Assembly: GCA_039962225.1 (NCBI GenBank)
Contig: JAMPKV010000031.1
Span: 1-64,000 of the forward strand
From: Microcoleus sp. AS-A8
GTDB taxonomy: Bacteria > Cyanobacteriota > Cyanobacteriia > Cyanobacteriales > Coleofasciculaceae
Length of the DNA: 64,000 nt
Direction of reading: 5' to 3'
The stretch's first letter is position 1, and every line of letters begins with the position of its first letter. Positions 18,040 to 26,980 of this stretch are shown in pieces. Position numbers and translations under genes: made by a program. Below the pieces are notes generated by a model. The model was not told where the DNA came from, did not search any database, and worked only from the letters and a program-made list of their open reading frames with translations.

Positions 18040-19389
18040 ATGTTAAATGCAGCCAACAACCAGCCTCTTCACCATGTTGTCATTGTTGGAGGCGGATTTG
18101 GTGGGCTTTATGCCGCACAAGCGCTGAGAAAAGCTCCCGTCAAGGTCACATTAATTGATAAACGAAACTTTCATTTGTTTCAGCCCTTACTTTATCAAGT
18201 GGCGACAGGGGGCTTATCGGCGGGTGATATTTCATCCCCTTTACGAGCGGTTTTGAGCCGTCAGAAAAATACCCAAGTGTTGATGGGGAAAGTGACGGAT
18301 GTAGACCCCAAACAGCAAAAAATTAGACTCAATGATCAAGAACTAAGCTACGACACATTAATTGTTGCCACTGGCGTGAGCCACCACTACTTCGGTAATG
18401 AACAATGGGCAGAGAAAGCCCCTGGATTGAAAACTGTGGAAAACGCCCTGGATATTCGTCGTCGTGTTTTTCTAGCGTTTGAAGCCGCAGAAAAAGAAAC
18501 TGACCCCGAAAAGCGTCGTGCGTGGTTAACCTTTGTGATTGTGGGAGGTGGCCCGACCGGTGTTGAATTAGCCGGGGCTTTAGCTGAACTGGCTCACAAT
18601 ACCTTAAAGGACGACTTCCGCAGCATCAATACCTCGGAAGCCAAAATTTTGCTTTTAGAAGGGATAGACCGCGTTTTGCCGCCTTACCCACCCGAATTGT
18701 CGGCAAAAGCCCAAGCCTCCCTGGAGGATTTGGGGGTTACGGTGCAGACAAACACTTTAGTGACTAATATTGAGGACAATCTCGTCACGATTCGTCGGGG
18801 TGACCAAATTGAGCAAATTCCATCGCAGACGATTCTTTGGGCGGCGGGCATGAAAGCCTCTAAGATGGGGGAGATACTCGCCAACGCTACGGGTGTACCC
18901 TGCGATCGCGCAGGACGAGTAATTGTGCAGCCCGACCTGACGATACCGGACTATCCGAATATTTTTGTGATTGGGGACTTAGCCAATTTCCCGCACCAAT
19001 ACGAAGATGGCAAACCCCTACCAGGAGTCGCACCCGTGGCGATGCAAGAAGGGCAGTATGTGGCTAATCTGATCAAAAAGCGGTTTAAAGGAGAGACTCT
19101 GCCAGCCTTCCACTATAAGGACTACGGCAGCTTAGCAGTGATTGGACGCCATGCGGCAGTCGTAGATTTTGGTTTCATCAAGTTTTCCGGGTTCCTGGCA
19201 TGGCTCATCTGGACTTTCGTTCACATCTTCTTCTTAATTGAGTTTGACAATAAGATTTTGGTGATGATTCAGTGGGGGTGGAATTACTTCACCCGCAAAC
19301 AAGGGGCACGTCTGATTACCAATCAAGAACCTGTACCGCCGATAGAAGTTGAAGAGGAGAGTAATTATCGAACGCCAGTGAAAGCGTAG
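18040..19389 (+). CDS. ndh: Type II NAD(P)H dehydrogenase (NDH-2)
   Basis: Single-subunit FAD enzyme that passes electrons from NAD(P)H to quinone without pumping protons. The 449-residue product has two Rossmann dinucleotide sites: GGGFGG at 17-22 for FAD and GGGPTG near 169-174 for NAD(P)H. The FAD-ribose motif VIGDLA is near 312. Two other NDH-2 signatures are the quinone-site pair LFQPLLYQVATGGLS near 47 and PVAMQEGQYVA near 345. The C-terminal part (GFLAWLIWTFVHIFFLIEF) is a hydrophobic membrane-binding region. In cyanobacteria such enzymes are thought to sense or set the redox state of the plastoquinone pool. Convergent with the YdcF-type gene, 26 bases apart. Confidence 0.95.
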   Translation: MLNAANNQPLHHVVIVGGGFGGLYAAQALRKAPVKVTLIDKRNFHLFQPLLYQVATGGLSAGDISSPLRAVLSRQKNTQVLMGKVTDVDPKQQKIRLNDQELSYDTLIVATGVSHHYFGNEQWAEKAPGLKTVENALDIRRRVFLAFEAAEKETDPEKRRAWLTFVIVGGGPTGVELAGALAELAHNTLKDDFRSINTSEAKILLLEGIDRVLPPYPPELSAKAQASLEDLGVTVQTNTLVTNIEDNLVTIRRGDQIEQIPSQTILWAAGMKASKMGEILANATGVPCDRAGRVIVQPDLTIPDYPNIFVIGDLANFPHQYEDGKPLPGVAPVAMQEGQYVANLIKKRFKGETLPAFHYKDYGSLAVIGRHAAVVDFGFIKFSGFLAWLIWTFVHIFFLIEFDNKILVMIQWGWNYFTRKQGARLITNQEPVPPIEVEEESNYRTPVKA

Positions 19390-19415
19390 GTTAACTTATT
19401 CGTGCCACAGTGGAG

Positions 19416-20009
19416 TCAAATCTTAAAAACCAAGTAAACCAGATAGAAATAGGTTTCTCTGGCTAGGAACTTCATTTGGCTACTCACACTTTGATAGCGG
19501 GTGGTTGGTGTGGGAGAGGGATAGGCATCCATTCCCATCTCTCGCGCCATTCGTAGAGATCGCTTCATGTGCAAGGGATCGCTGACAATCAGTATCCGTT
19601 TCAAATCGTGAGACGTTGCCACCTGATGGGAGTAATAGAGGTTCTGCTGTGTCGTTCTCGATCGCGTTTCGGTCAAAATGTCGGCTTCTGCTACACCTTG
19701 TTGCATGGCGTAGTGCTTGCCAACAACCGACTCTGCCAGTTCATCGCCATCGCCTTTTCCCCCCGTAAAAATCAGGGTTTTGACCTTTGCCGCTTTATAG
19801 AGCGCGATCGCATGGTTGAGCCGTTCTCTAAACACGGGAGAGGGTTGGTTTCCCCATGCCGCCGCGCCCAAAACAATCGCCGCATCCGCCTGAATACGGG
19901 TGGAGTTGCTGCCATAACGATAAATGCTCCAAGCTGAGTATGCGATCGCCGTAAGGCTCAGGGATACCAACCCAAGTAAAGTGTTAATCAGCCATTTCTT
20001 TTTGTTCAT
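19416..20009 (-). CDS. YdcF/SanA-family membrane protein (DUF218)
   Basis: A 197-residue protein with one N-terminal membrane segment (WLINTLLGLVSLSLTAIAY) and a DUF218 domain. The domain has DAAIVLGAAAWGNQPSPVF, a Gly-rich loop (IFTGGKGDGDELAES) and ILIVSDPLHMKRSLRMA, typical of the SanA/ElyC/YdcF group linked to envelope function. The biochemical activity of the family is not settled. I start at ATG 20009, directly before the basic residues NKKKW; longer frames from ATG 20021 or TTG 20114 lack a ribosome site and would put 35 polar residues ahead of the membrane segment. It is convergent with ndh. Confidence 0.85.
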   Translation of the reverse strand: MNKKKWLINTLLGLVSLSLTAIAYSAWSIYRYGSNSTRIQADAAIVLGAAAWGNQPSPVFRERLNHAIALYKAAKVKTLIFTGGKGDGDELAESVVGKHYAMQQGVAEADILTETRSRTTQQNLYYSHQVATSHDLKRILIVSDPLHMKRSLRMAREMGMDAYPSPTPTTRYQSVSSQMKFLARETYFYLVYLVFKI

Positions 20010-20284
20010 ATCAGACCCCATGTGCGATTTATATAGACAGGGGAATAAATATTTCTGTTTCCATTCCCTATTTTTCAGCGAGGTTTCTGTTAAAAAGTGA
20101 GCAAAATCACTCAAACTAGTAGTATTCCCTCACTCGGTTGGAGTTCGGCAATCACACAAAATCTCAGTTAGGTTCACAAATTGAACGGAGTTTAATCACA
20201 GGCCGATTGGCAGATTAACCAGATACTTAAACACGTCTTCATTGACTGTTGCAAAAACTTAATAATGCAACCCCAGAAACAACG

Positions 20285-21178
20285 ATGTGCATTGCAGGTT
20301 ACTTATCAGACTTTTCCCTAGCAGAAATTTGTCACCTGATCGAGACAGGAAAGCAAACAGGCTTGCTGACACTTCGTGCCTGCAACCCAACTCAAGCAAG
20401 CTCTGTTGCTGTGCGTTATATCTGGGTCTATCAAGGTCGCCTTGTAGCCGTCGCTCCTCAGTTAGACCAACAAAGTTTAATATCGTTAATTGCACAATGT
20501 CAGTGGATTAATCAGCCGAGATTTGCTCAACTCGTTCAGACCTGCCCGACCCATCAACCCTTAGGTTCCTATCTTAAATACAAAGGTGTCTTACAAGCCC
20601 AACAACTGAAATGGCTATTTCAGGTTCAAGTTTTGCAGTCGATGCGTAGCTTGTTTCAACTCAAGGATGCTGAGTTTGAGTTCAACTCTACGGTAAAACT
20701 ACCGACGCGAGAATTGACGGGGTTGAGTATACCGGCGACGGAAGCGACATTGATCGGGTTACGTGAAGCGCAACGAGTTCTGAGTGAGAAATCCCATCGA
20801 CAGGGTAAAGAGTCGCTGCCAAACTCGGACGTTTTAGCCGCTCAATTACCCCATCCTAATCAAGGTTTAATCAGTACAATTACTCATCACCCCCACCATC
20901 GGCTCAATACTTTAGAATGGCAGGTTTGGGAGTATACCAATGGAACCGTTTCTCTCAAAGCGATCGCAAGACAGCTCAAACTCCCCATCAAACAAGTGCA
21001 GCAAATTGCTTTTCGGTTAATTGCCGTCGGTTTAGTGAAAGAAGTGCCTTTGTTGGTTGACGCCCCATCCCAATCGGTGAGCGATATACTCCCTGCTCAG
21101 TTACTCCAAGAAGCCGAACGCCGGAACGTCACGCATTTATTTTTGGACAACTTTGGGGAATTTTTAGGCAATATTTAA
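20285..21178 (+). CDS. DUF4388-domain protein (PatA N-terminal-like)
   Basis: A 297-residue soluble protein. Residues 1-150 (CIAGYLSDFSLAEICHLIETG, then TGLLTLRA, VRYIWVYQGRLVAV) form a DUF4388 domain, the module found ahead of receiver domains in cyanobacterial PatA-like regulators. Here no receiver follows; the C-terminal 100 residues (WQVWEYTNGTVSLKAIARQL and onward) look like a winged-helix segment. It may work as an adaptor in a signalling chain. The ATG at 20285 is used; an in-frame TTG at 20249 is less likely. A Ser/Thr kinase gene follows on the same strand after 360 bases. Confidence 0.75.
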   Translation: MCIAGYLSDFSLAEICHLIETGKQTGLLTLRACNPTQASSVAVRYIWVYQGRLVAVAPQLDQQSLISLIAQCQWINQPRFAQLVQTCPTHQPLGSYLKYKGVLQAQQLKWLFQVQVLQSMRSLFQLKDAEFEFNSTVKLPTRELTGLSIPATEATLIGLREAQRVLSEKSHRQGKESLPNSDVLAAQLPHPNQGLISTITHHPHHRLNTLEWQVWEYTNGTVSLKAIARQLKLPIKQVQQIAFRLIAVGLVKEVPLLVDAPSQSVSDILPAQLLQEAERRNVTHLFLDNFGEFLGNI

Positions 21179-21538
21179 ATCATTGCTCAATCATTAAAAG
21201 CTCGGTCTGGCTTTATCAACAAGACCGAATTAACGAAAAATGTGGCACGCCTTCGTAAAGAGTTGGCTGAGTGCCTGAAGCTCATAAATATCAATGTTTT
21301 CGGAAGGTCTGTCTAGGGAAGTGGGTGCTATGGGTTTAACTCTTATTTGGCGATCGCTCTATCCATGGGAGGAAAGCGATATCGTGGATAAGAGCACTCC
21401 TTACTCTGTGATCCCAGACGCGGCTAGCAAGGTTACGCCCGTTTCCTATTCTCCGGAAGCTTAACTTCCCAGAGAAGGATTAGAATTTCCTGAAAGAGAG
21501 TGCAGTTCGCACGAAGATTTGCCTTCCTCCTCAGACTC
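21179..21538. other. Gene-free stretch before the Ser/Thr kinase
   Basis: 360 bases with no convincing small gene. Two short inverted segments (GGCGATCGC context and TTCCGGAAG-like bases near 21300 and 21455) are present but no terminator-type hairpin with a T run was seen. It probably carries the kinase promoter. Confidence 0.4.
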
Positions 21539-23461
21539 ATGAGCAATTTTCCAGATTTGTCCAGCCACGGTTTCAGGGTCGTTCGAGAATTAGGACACAA
21601 TCGGACTGGCGGGAGAGTGACCTATCTCGCCATCCCCGATGCTACGGCATCCCTCCACAATAAAACGCTCTCCGAATCTTCTCCCCTGACCCAGGGAGAA
21701 CCGCTTGCCCAGCGGCACCAACAGAGGGGAGTCAAGCAGGGGGCGGGGAAAGAACCCGTTGTGATTAAGCAGTTTCAGTTTGCTTTAGGGAACAACCACT
21801 GGTCAGACTATGAGGCGATCGAACGCGAAATTCAAGTCTTGCAGGGGCTAAATCATCCCGGTATCCCGCGTTGCTTCGGGTCTTTTCAAACACCCACAGG
21901 TTTTTGCCTGGTACAAGAATACAAAAAAGCTCCTTCTCTGGCTGCGCCCCGTAGCTTTGACCCGGATGAAATTAAGCAAATTGCGGTTTCTTTACTGAAT
22001 ATTCTGATTTATCTGCAAAATCGAATTCCGACGATTAGTCACCGGGATATTAAACCGGAAAATATCTTGGTTGATGAGAAAATTAATGTTTTTCTGGTCG
22101 ATTTTGGCTTAGCTCGGATTGGCGATTCGGAAGTGGCGATGAGCAGTGTTGCCAAAGGCACAATCGGCTTTATGGCTCCAGAGCAGTTATTTAATCGACA
22201 ATTGAGTGAAGCTTCAGACCTTTATGGGTTAGGCGCAACCTTAATTTGTTTACTGACGGGCACCCCATCCACAGCTATCAGTAACCTGATTGATGATGAC
22301 TACCGGATTAATTTCAAGCATCTGGTTCCCAAGCTCAGTTTACGTTGGATTGAGTGGCTGGAAAAGATGGTGGAACTCAAACCCAAAAACCGCTTTCCCG
22401 ATGCGGCGACGGCTTTAGAAGCCCTTCAGCCGATCTATGTGATGCGCGTCCCCGAAGCTAAGTTCAATCACTCGTGCTTAGAATTTACGGCAACCAAACT
22501 GGGTGAAAAATTGACTCAGACGCTCACAATTACTAATTCAGTTCCAGAGACGGTTCTAGAAAGCCGTTTACAAGTCGCATCGCATCTGAGTGACCCCCCT
22601 CACACCCCCCATGTTCACGAGTGGATTCAGTTTGATCAATCTCATTTTGTCAGTAACCAGGCGTTGTGTAAAATTACCGTTGACACGCGTAAGCTCATGG
22701 CGAATAGAACCTTTGAGCGAGAGGTTTTAATTCACACCAATTCTCAACCCGAAACACAGGTTTTAAAGATTAAAGTTAAAACCGCCCCTGTACCCATTGC
22801 AGCGAAAAAATTACCGTATTTTTCTCTCAGCCTACTCGTCTTGTTTGCGGCGGCTGCAACTTGGTTTGAAGTAACGGCTTGGGAGGGAATTGTCAGCAAA
22901 AATGGGTCACTGGGAATAGCGATCGCAATTTTTGTGTCAGCTTTTGTCGCCATACTAGGATTGGCGGCGGCTGTGACTTCTGAGGCGATTTCTCAGTTAG
23001 TGGCTAAAATCCGCACCCGGTTAGGTGTTCGATTAAAAGCCATGGATACAGTAGCGGCTGTGTTTTTTGCTGGGATAGCAGCAATGTTTGTTGCCCGATT
23101 CGGTGCCGACTTTCGAGAGATGGATACGGCGAGTACCTGGGGGGTTGCTTCGCTTCATGCCGCCTTTGCGGCGGTGGATGCCGTGGTATTTATGGCAGCC
23201 TTTGAGGGTGAAGGGGTGGCTCAAAGTTGCTTGCAGCGAGGATTTAGTAAAACGATCGCCATCGGGGTTTCTCTGTTATCCACGGCTTTGGGAATTAGCC
23301 TCGGACTTGGCTTCAAGCTAGGATTTGTCCATCAGCTAGTAACCTCAGCGATTGTAGGCACAAGTGTACCGTTAGCGACAATGATTCTTTATCCTTCCCT
23401 AGAGCGTGCCAAGCGCATTGCTAATTATCGCAAATTAGAAGGGCATTTAATTAAGCCTTGA
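21539..23461 (+). CDS. Membrane-anchored Ser/Thr protein kinase
   Basis: A Hanks-type kinase of 640 residues. The N-lobe has the loop ELGHNRTGGRVTYLA and the ATP lysine in VVIKQF; between them is an extra stretch of about 35 polar residues. The catalytic loop HRDIKPENIL is at 168-177, DFGLARIG follows, then the APEQ motif. After the kinase domain (about to residue 305) comes a beta-rich region of about 110 residues (FNHSCLEFTATKLGEKL onward). The C-terminal part has several hydrophobic segments (LPYFSLSLLVLFAAAATWF, IAIAIFVSAFVAILGLAAA and later ones) that should cross the membrane. The kinase would thus face the cytoplasm; the ligand or target is unknown. ATG 21539 is chosen over a GTG at 21500. 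A DUF4388 gene precedes it. Confidence 0.9.
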   Translation: MSNFPDLSSHGFRVVRELGHNRTGGRVTYLAIPDATASLHNKTLSESSPLTQGEPLAQRHQQRGVKQGAGKEPVVIKQFQFALGNNHWSDYEAIEREIQVLQGLNHPGIPRCFGSFQTPTGFCLVQEYKKAPSLAAPRSFDPDEIKQIAVSLLNILIYLQNRIPTISHRDIKPENILVDEKINVFLVDFGLARIGDSEVAMSSVAKGTIGFMAPEQLFNRQLSEASDLYGLGATLICLLTGTPSTAISNLIDDDYRINFKHLVPKLSLRWIEWLEKMVELKPKNRFPDAATALEALQPIYVMRVPEAKFNHSCLEFTATKLGEKLTQTLTITNSVPETVLESRLQVASHLSDPPHTPHVHEWIQFDQSHFVSNQALCKITVDTRKLMANRTFEREVLIHTNSQPETQVLKIKVKTAPVPIAAKKLPYFSLSLLVLFAAAATWFEVTAWEGIVSKNGSLGIAIAIFVSAFVAILGLAAAVTSEAISQLVAKIRTRLGVRLKAMDTVAAVFFAGIAAMFVARFGADFREMDTASTWGVASLHAAFAAVDAVVFMAAFEGEGVAQSCLQRGFSKTIAIGVSLLSTALGISLGLGFKLGFVHQLVTSAIVGTSVPLATMILYPSLERAKRIANYRKLEGHLIKP

Positions 23462-23520
23462 TTCAAAAATAAAAGATAGAGCGCTCCTAAATCATTTGTG
23501 AGATTGGATTCTTTTTAACA

Positions 23521-23558
23521 AACCACTCCAGGCACAGAGGGCACAGAGGATAGAAAGG
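23521..23558. repeat. Dispersed CACAGAGG repeat, copy 1
   Basis: AACCACTCCAGGCACAGAGG followed by GCACAGAGGATAGAAAGG. A relative in the opposite orientation lies at 27943-27988. It sits in the 170-base gap between the kinase gene and the end of the uridylyltransferase gene. Confidence 0.55.
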
Positions 23559-23631
23559 GAGGTTCTCATGAATTATTTAGGACGGCTAGAGGAGGAAGTG
23601 ATTGCTGTAGATGCCAAGCCAAAACTTAAAC

Positions 23632-24546
23632 TTAAAAGCCAACATCCGAAATGGGATAACCGGCATGGCGAAAATCAAACATCGTCTGTCGGTAGACATC
23701 AGGAAGTCCCGTATCAAAACATTGTCCTTTGACAACATACCCCGTTATACCTTCCTCTTGCCGCAATCGGTCTAAACAAGAGGTGAGTTGAAATTCTCCC
23801 CGTTCGCGGAGATTGTGGCTAATGTTGTATTCCAGATAGTCCAAGATTTTTGGCTGGAGGATATACATGCCGAATATGGATAGGAATTGGTCATCGTTCA
23901 TGCCTTCAATATGAAGATGTTTTCTCGCATATTCAAGACTCGGTTTTTCATAAATCTGAGTCATACTAATAATCGAGTCAGATTGCTGCCAGGTTCCGGT
24001 GGCACAGCCATAGTGATGAATCACCTCGGCAGGTGTTACTCGCAAACCAATCACACTTTGAGAGACTTGTTGATAAACCTCTAAAAGTTGATGAGCGCAG
24101 GAAATTTTATTCTCAGAGGCATAAAGATGATCGCCAAGCATCAGGAGAAATGGCTCATTATTGACCCATTCCTTGGCACAGAATACAGCATGACCAAAGC
24201 CTTCCTGTTCGTCTTGCGTGAGAATCGTAATTCGCTGTCCTAATTCTTGGATATATTGGCTATATTCCTGATTTTGTAGGGATAGTTTGTTGAATAGTTT
24301 TTGTGGGGGTGGAACTTTAAAGAAATCCTCAAAAAGGATGCGATCGCTCTTTTGCACAACTATCCCAATTTCTTCAATTCCCGCACTAATTGCCTCTTCA
24401 ACAATCACCATAATCACGGGTTTCGCTCGCCCATCACGATCAATAATGGGAAAAAATTCTTTCTTAACCGCTTTGGTGGCTGGAAACAATCGGGTTCCAA
24501 AACCCGCTGCTGGAATCACCGCTTTGCGAACGTTATGAATTGGCAT
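23632..24546 (-). CDS. Sugar-1-phosphate nucleotidyltransferase (GalU-like UTP-glucose-1-phosphate uridylyltransferase)
   Basis: Makes an NDP-sugar from a sugar 1-phosphate and NTP. The 304-residue protein begins with the signature IPAAGFGTRLFPATKAVKKE, the nucleotide-binding loop with a conserved Arg and Lys of GalU enzymes, followed by the metal-site motif LLMLGDHLY and the sugar contact near VIGLRVTPAEV and YGCATG. Length and N-terminus fit bacterial UTP-glucose-1-phosphate uridylyltransferases, but it may use another sugar. Its start overlaps the end of a GHMP kinase gene by 14 bases on the same strand, so the two form an operon in which kinase and uridylyltransferase would work one after the other: sugar to sugar 1-phosphate to UDP-sugar. 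Confidence 0.88.
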   Translation of the reverse strand: MPIHNVRKAVIPAAGFGTRLFPATKAVKKEFFPIIDRDGRAKPVIMVIVEEAISAGIEEIGIVVQKSDRILFEDFFKVPPPQKLFNKLSLQNQEYSQYIQELGQRITILTQDEQEGFGHAVFCAKEWVNNEPFLLMLGDHLYASENKISCAHQLLEVYQQVSQSVIGLRVTPAEVIHHYGCATGTWQQSDSIISMTQIYEKPSLEYARKHLHIEGMNDDQFLSIFGMYILQPKILDYLEYNISHNLRERGEFQLTSCLDRLRQEEGITGYVVKGQCFDTGLPDVYRQTMFDFRHAGYPISDVGF

Positions 24547-25585
24547 AAATGGTTAATTTCAAAGCTTGCATTTGAGGAAAATCACGTTCAATAATTCCAA
24601 TAACGCTTTGTTGGCTTTCCTCGTCTTTCACAATAAATTGCGCTGTACCATCTCCTTGAGAGCCAACACCCTTTCCCCCTAATATATAGGGATGAATCGG
24701 TGCATAGTTCAAAATTTTGTGCAGAACGGGAGCCGTTAATTGCCAAGGACAGGCAGGAATTAGATATCGATCAAATTCAGCTTGTGCTCTTCTCATCAAG
24801 TTACCAATTCGTTCAGCCTCGCCTTTTTGTAAAGCGTCAACGGCTTCCTGAGTAATGGTAGAACTGATGGAACCCAGATAGTTTTGGACATTCTGCTGTA
24901 CTTGGGTGGTGGCGAATGGATAACACTGATTAAGTTGATTGAGAATTTCTTGAGTGTTTTTACTAGCGCCGAGATCGACAATGACAAAAAACAGATTCTT
25001 CGGTACATTGAGTTCAATTACCTCTGTACGTTCGCCATCAAATATCATCAATATAGGCCGACCTCCGTAAGCACAAGCCTGATCCATCCGCCCACAGCGA
25101 GAGGGCGTGGTAATTTCACCCAGATAGGCTAACTCCATCTCACCGCGAATAGTGAGTTTTAAGTTATACAAATTATTAAAAGCACGGGCAATGAGTACAC
25201 AAATAGCGGCACTTGAAGACAACCCTTTTTGGATTGGCAAATCTGTCAGGTAATTGTCAATTTCAAGACCACCGACATGATAGTAAGTGAGACATTGGTA
25301 GGCAACACCAGCCGCATAGCTAAAAAATCCACCCTGTTCAGCTTCAGCCAGTAAAGCCTGCGGTTCCATAGGCAACACCAACGGTTCTGGACGAGTGCCA
25401 TCAGGCAGCAAAGTGCGAAGAATCAAGTGAGTGGGATGAGGTTTCACCTCGGCATAAAGTCCCTGATTGGTTCCAGTCAGCAATGTGTAGCCTGGTTTTA
25501 GCTCACGATTGAGGCGGCGATAGTTTCCCGCCCAATCACTATGTTCACCGAACAGGCACAGGCGACCTGGAACAAATATTTTCAT
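24533..25585 (-). CDS. GHMP-family sugar kinase
   Basis: A 350-residue small-molecule kinase. Motif 1 is VPGRLCLFGEHSDWAG, which resembles the galactokinase GEHTDYN loop. Motif 2, the ATP phosphate loop, is PIQKGLSSSAAIC. Motif 3 is ILGGKGVGSQGDGTAQF. MDQACAYGG contains the likely catalytic aspartate. By layout it is a sugar-1-kinase related to galactokinase, arabinokinase or glucuronokinase rather than a mevalonate-pathway enzyme. Its downstream partner, overlapping by 14 bases, is a sugar-1-phosphate uridylyltransferase, which supports anomeric phosphorylation of a free sugar for UDP-sugar synthesis. Which sugar is not shown. The ATG follows an AT-rich gap of about 130 bases. Confidence 0.88.
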   Translation of the reverse strand: MKIFVPGRLCLFGEHSDWAGNYRRLNRELKPGYTLLTGTNQGLYAEVKPHPTHLILRTLLPDGTRPEPLVLPMEPQALLAEAEQGGFFSYAAGVAYQCLTYYHVGGLEIDNYLTDLPIQKGLSSSAAICVLIARAFNNLYNLKLTIRGEMELAYLGEITTPSRCGRMDQACAYGGRPILMIFDGERTEVIELNVPKNLFFVIVDLGASKNTQEILNQLNQCYPFATTQVQQNVQNYLGSISSTITQEAVDALQKGEAERIGNLMRRAQAEFDRYLIPACPWQLTAPVLHKILNYAPIHPYILGGKGVGSQGDGTAQFIVKDEESQQSVIGIIERDFPQMQALKLTIYANS

Positions 25586-25712
25586 AATTTTTATTCAATT
25601 TATTGCATCCTCTAGGGCTATACTACCGAGGTTGATTTATTCTTAATAGCTACAGATAGAACCTTGAAAAAAAAATGAATTAGCAATAAGCATTACCTCC
25701 GTTGAGATTACC

Positions 25713-26840
25713 TTACCAGGATTGAATCTGGGGGTCTTTATAATTATATGAATTCGGGAAAACAAAGTTAATAAAAGAAAGAGAAATACTGATATCCAGG
25801 GCTTTAACTTGATGCCACCAACCAACAGGAATGAAAATAACCTCTCCTGCTTCTAAAACAGTTTCTATGATATTGACATCCTTAAATAGGGGATATCGGT
25901 TGTAGTCTGGATTCTCACAGTCAACCTTGCTGAAAACACCAACGTAATTGTAGAGAAGTGGCGTCTGAGCCGGAGATATAAGTCGCCACCGCTTGCGTCC
26001 ATAAACTTGAGCCATCATCAGGTTAATTGGGTCATGATGTAGCGGAGTGATTGTGCCAGATGGACCAAACCAGAAAAAGACTCTGCCTTGAGTATTAGCT
26101 TCATCCAGGAACTCAGGGAACATGTGAATGTCATCGAGTAAACCTTTCAGTCCTTCTCGGTCTAAGTTACTGTTATTGGCAACAATATAGTAGTCATTAC
26201 TCTCACCGCCGCTGGCTACCATATCGACGTATTCACATAGCCTTACTGTCTTTTTGTGTTGTTCACTGTTAATTTCATAGTCCGGATCGGAGTTTCGATT
26301 GGATTGAATTTCAACTGGCACATTGCCATATTTGGTCTTAAGATAATCTGGCGACCACAAAGACATCGCTGGCCAATCCTTCATCATGTCAGTCAGAATC
26401 ACGGGTGTATTCTTGGCATAGTAATTTTCTAAGAATTCTTGTCCTGAAAGACGGCTTCTGCGTTCTATCTTGCCAAAATTGGGAGACAATTCAGCAAGTT
26501 TTTGGTTAATTTCTAAAATTGATTCTAGCTTTCTCAAGAGCTGGACAAAGTTTCTGCCAGCTAGGAAGGACGGATCAGAGGCAATACGATTGACTTCTTG
26601 TATGGCAACCTGAAAATCGATACCATTTTGTAGCATTGCCTGAATAATCGAATCATCCGAGTTGTGATGGAATTTATTTTCGGCAATCCATTGTTTCCAA
26701 GAGTTGGAGAGTCCCTGTTGGATTGCCTCTGCTGAGTGTAACTGGTTTGGCGTCAGCCATTGCAGGTCGAGCTGTTGGTTCTCTGTTAAGGTAATCTGCA
26801 AAGGGGGTAGGGTAATGCGTAGAGGTTGGCTGTCAGGCAT
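25713..26840 (-). CDS. JmjC-like cupin (2-oxoglutarate/Fe(II)-dependent dioxygenase)
   Basis: The C-terminal 230 residues form a cupin_8/JmjC domain of the type that hydroxylates protein side chains or RNA. Signs are the opening ENYYAKNTPVILTDMMKDWPA, the Fe(II) site HHDPIN (His and Asp), the later histidine in GWWHQVKAL, and the Lys/Tyr-type 2-oxoglutarate region near RKRWRLISP. The N-terminal 130 residues (WLTPNQLHSAEAIQQGLSNS) are helical and not recognised. Known relatives with this layout include bacterial lysyl or asparaginyl hydroxylase-like proteins, so a protein substrate is likely but unproven. ATG 26840 is chosen; an in-frame TTG at 26882 would add 14 residues. The next gene upstream, on the opposite strand, encodes a second, unrelated dioxygenase. 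Confidence 0.82.
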   Translation of the reverse strand: MPDSQPLRITLPPLQITLTENQQLDLQWLTPNQLHSAEAIQQGLSNSWKQWIAENKFHHNSDDSIIQAMLQNGIDFQVAIQEVNRIASDPSFLAGRNFVQLLRKLESILEINQKLAELSPNFGKIERRSRLSGQEFLENYYAKNTPVILTDMMKDWPAMSLWSPDYLKTKYGNVPVEIQSNRNSDPDYEINSEQHKKTVRLCEYVDMVASGGESNDYYIVANNSNLDREGLKGLLDDIHMFPEFLDEANTQGRVFFWFGPSGTITPLHHDPINLMMAQVYGRKRWRLISPAQTPLLYNYVGVFSKVDCENPDYNRYPLFKDVNIIETVLEAGEVIFIPVGWWHQVKALDISISLSFINFVFPNSYNYKDPQIQSW

Positions 26841-26980
26841 AAAGAGTTGTTGATTAGAAGTTGTGTTTAGGGGGGATGACAAAGCTAACAGGCATTCACT
26901 TTTGCACGCTCAGTGTTTGTCACTCTTGAAATAAGTCGCGTTAGTTACTTTAATTCTTAACATCATAGTAGGCAACTGAT

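Noticed and set aside
23569-23733. A 54-codon plus-strand frame (MNYLGRLEEEVIAVD...) after the kinase
   Set aside because: It runs into the antisense of the uridylyltransferase gene and half of it is only that antisense; no known family.
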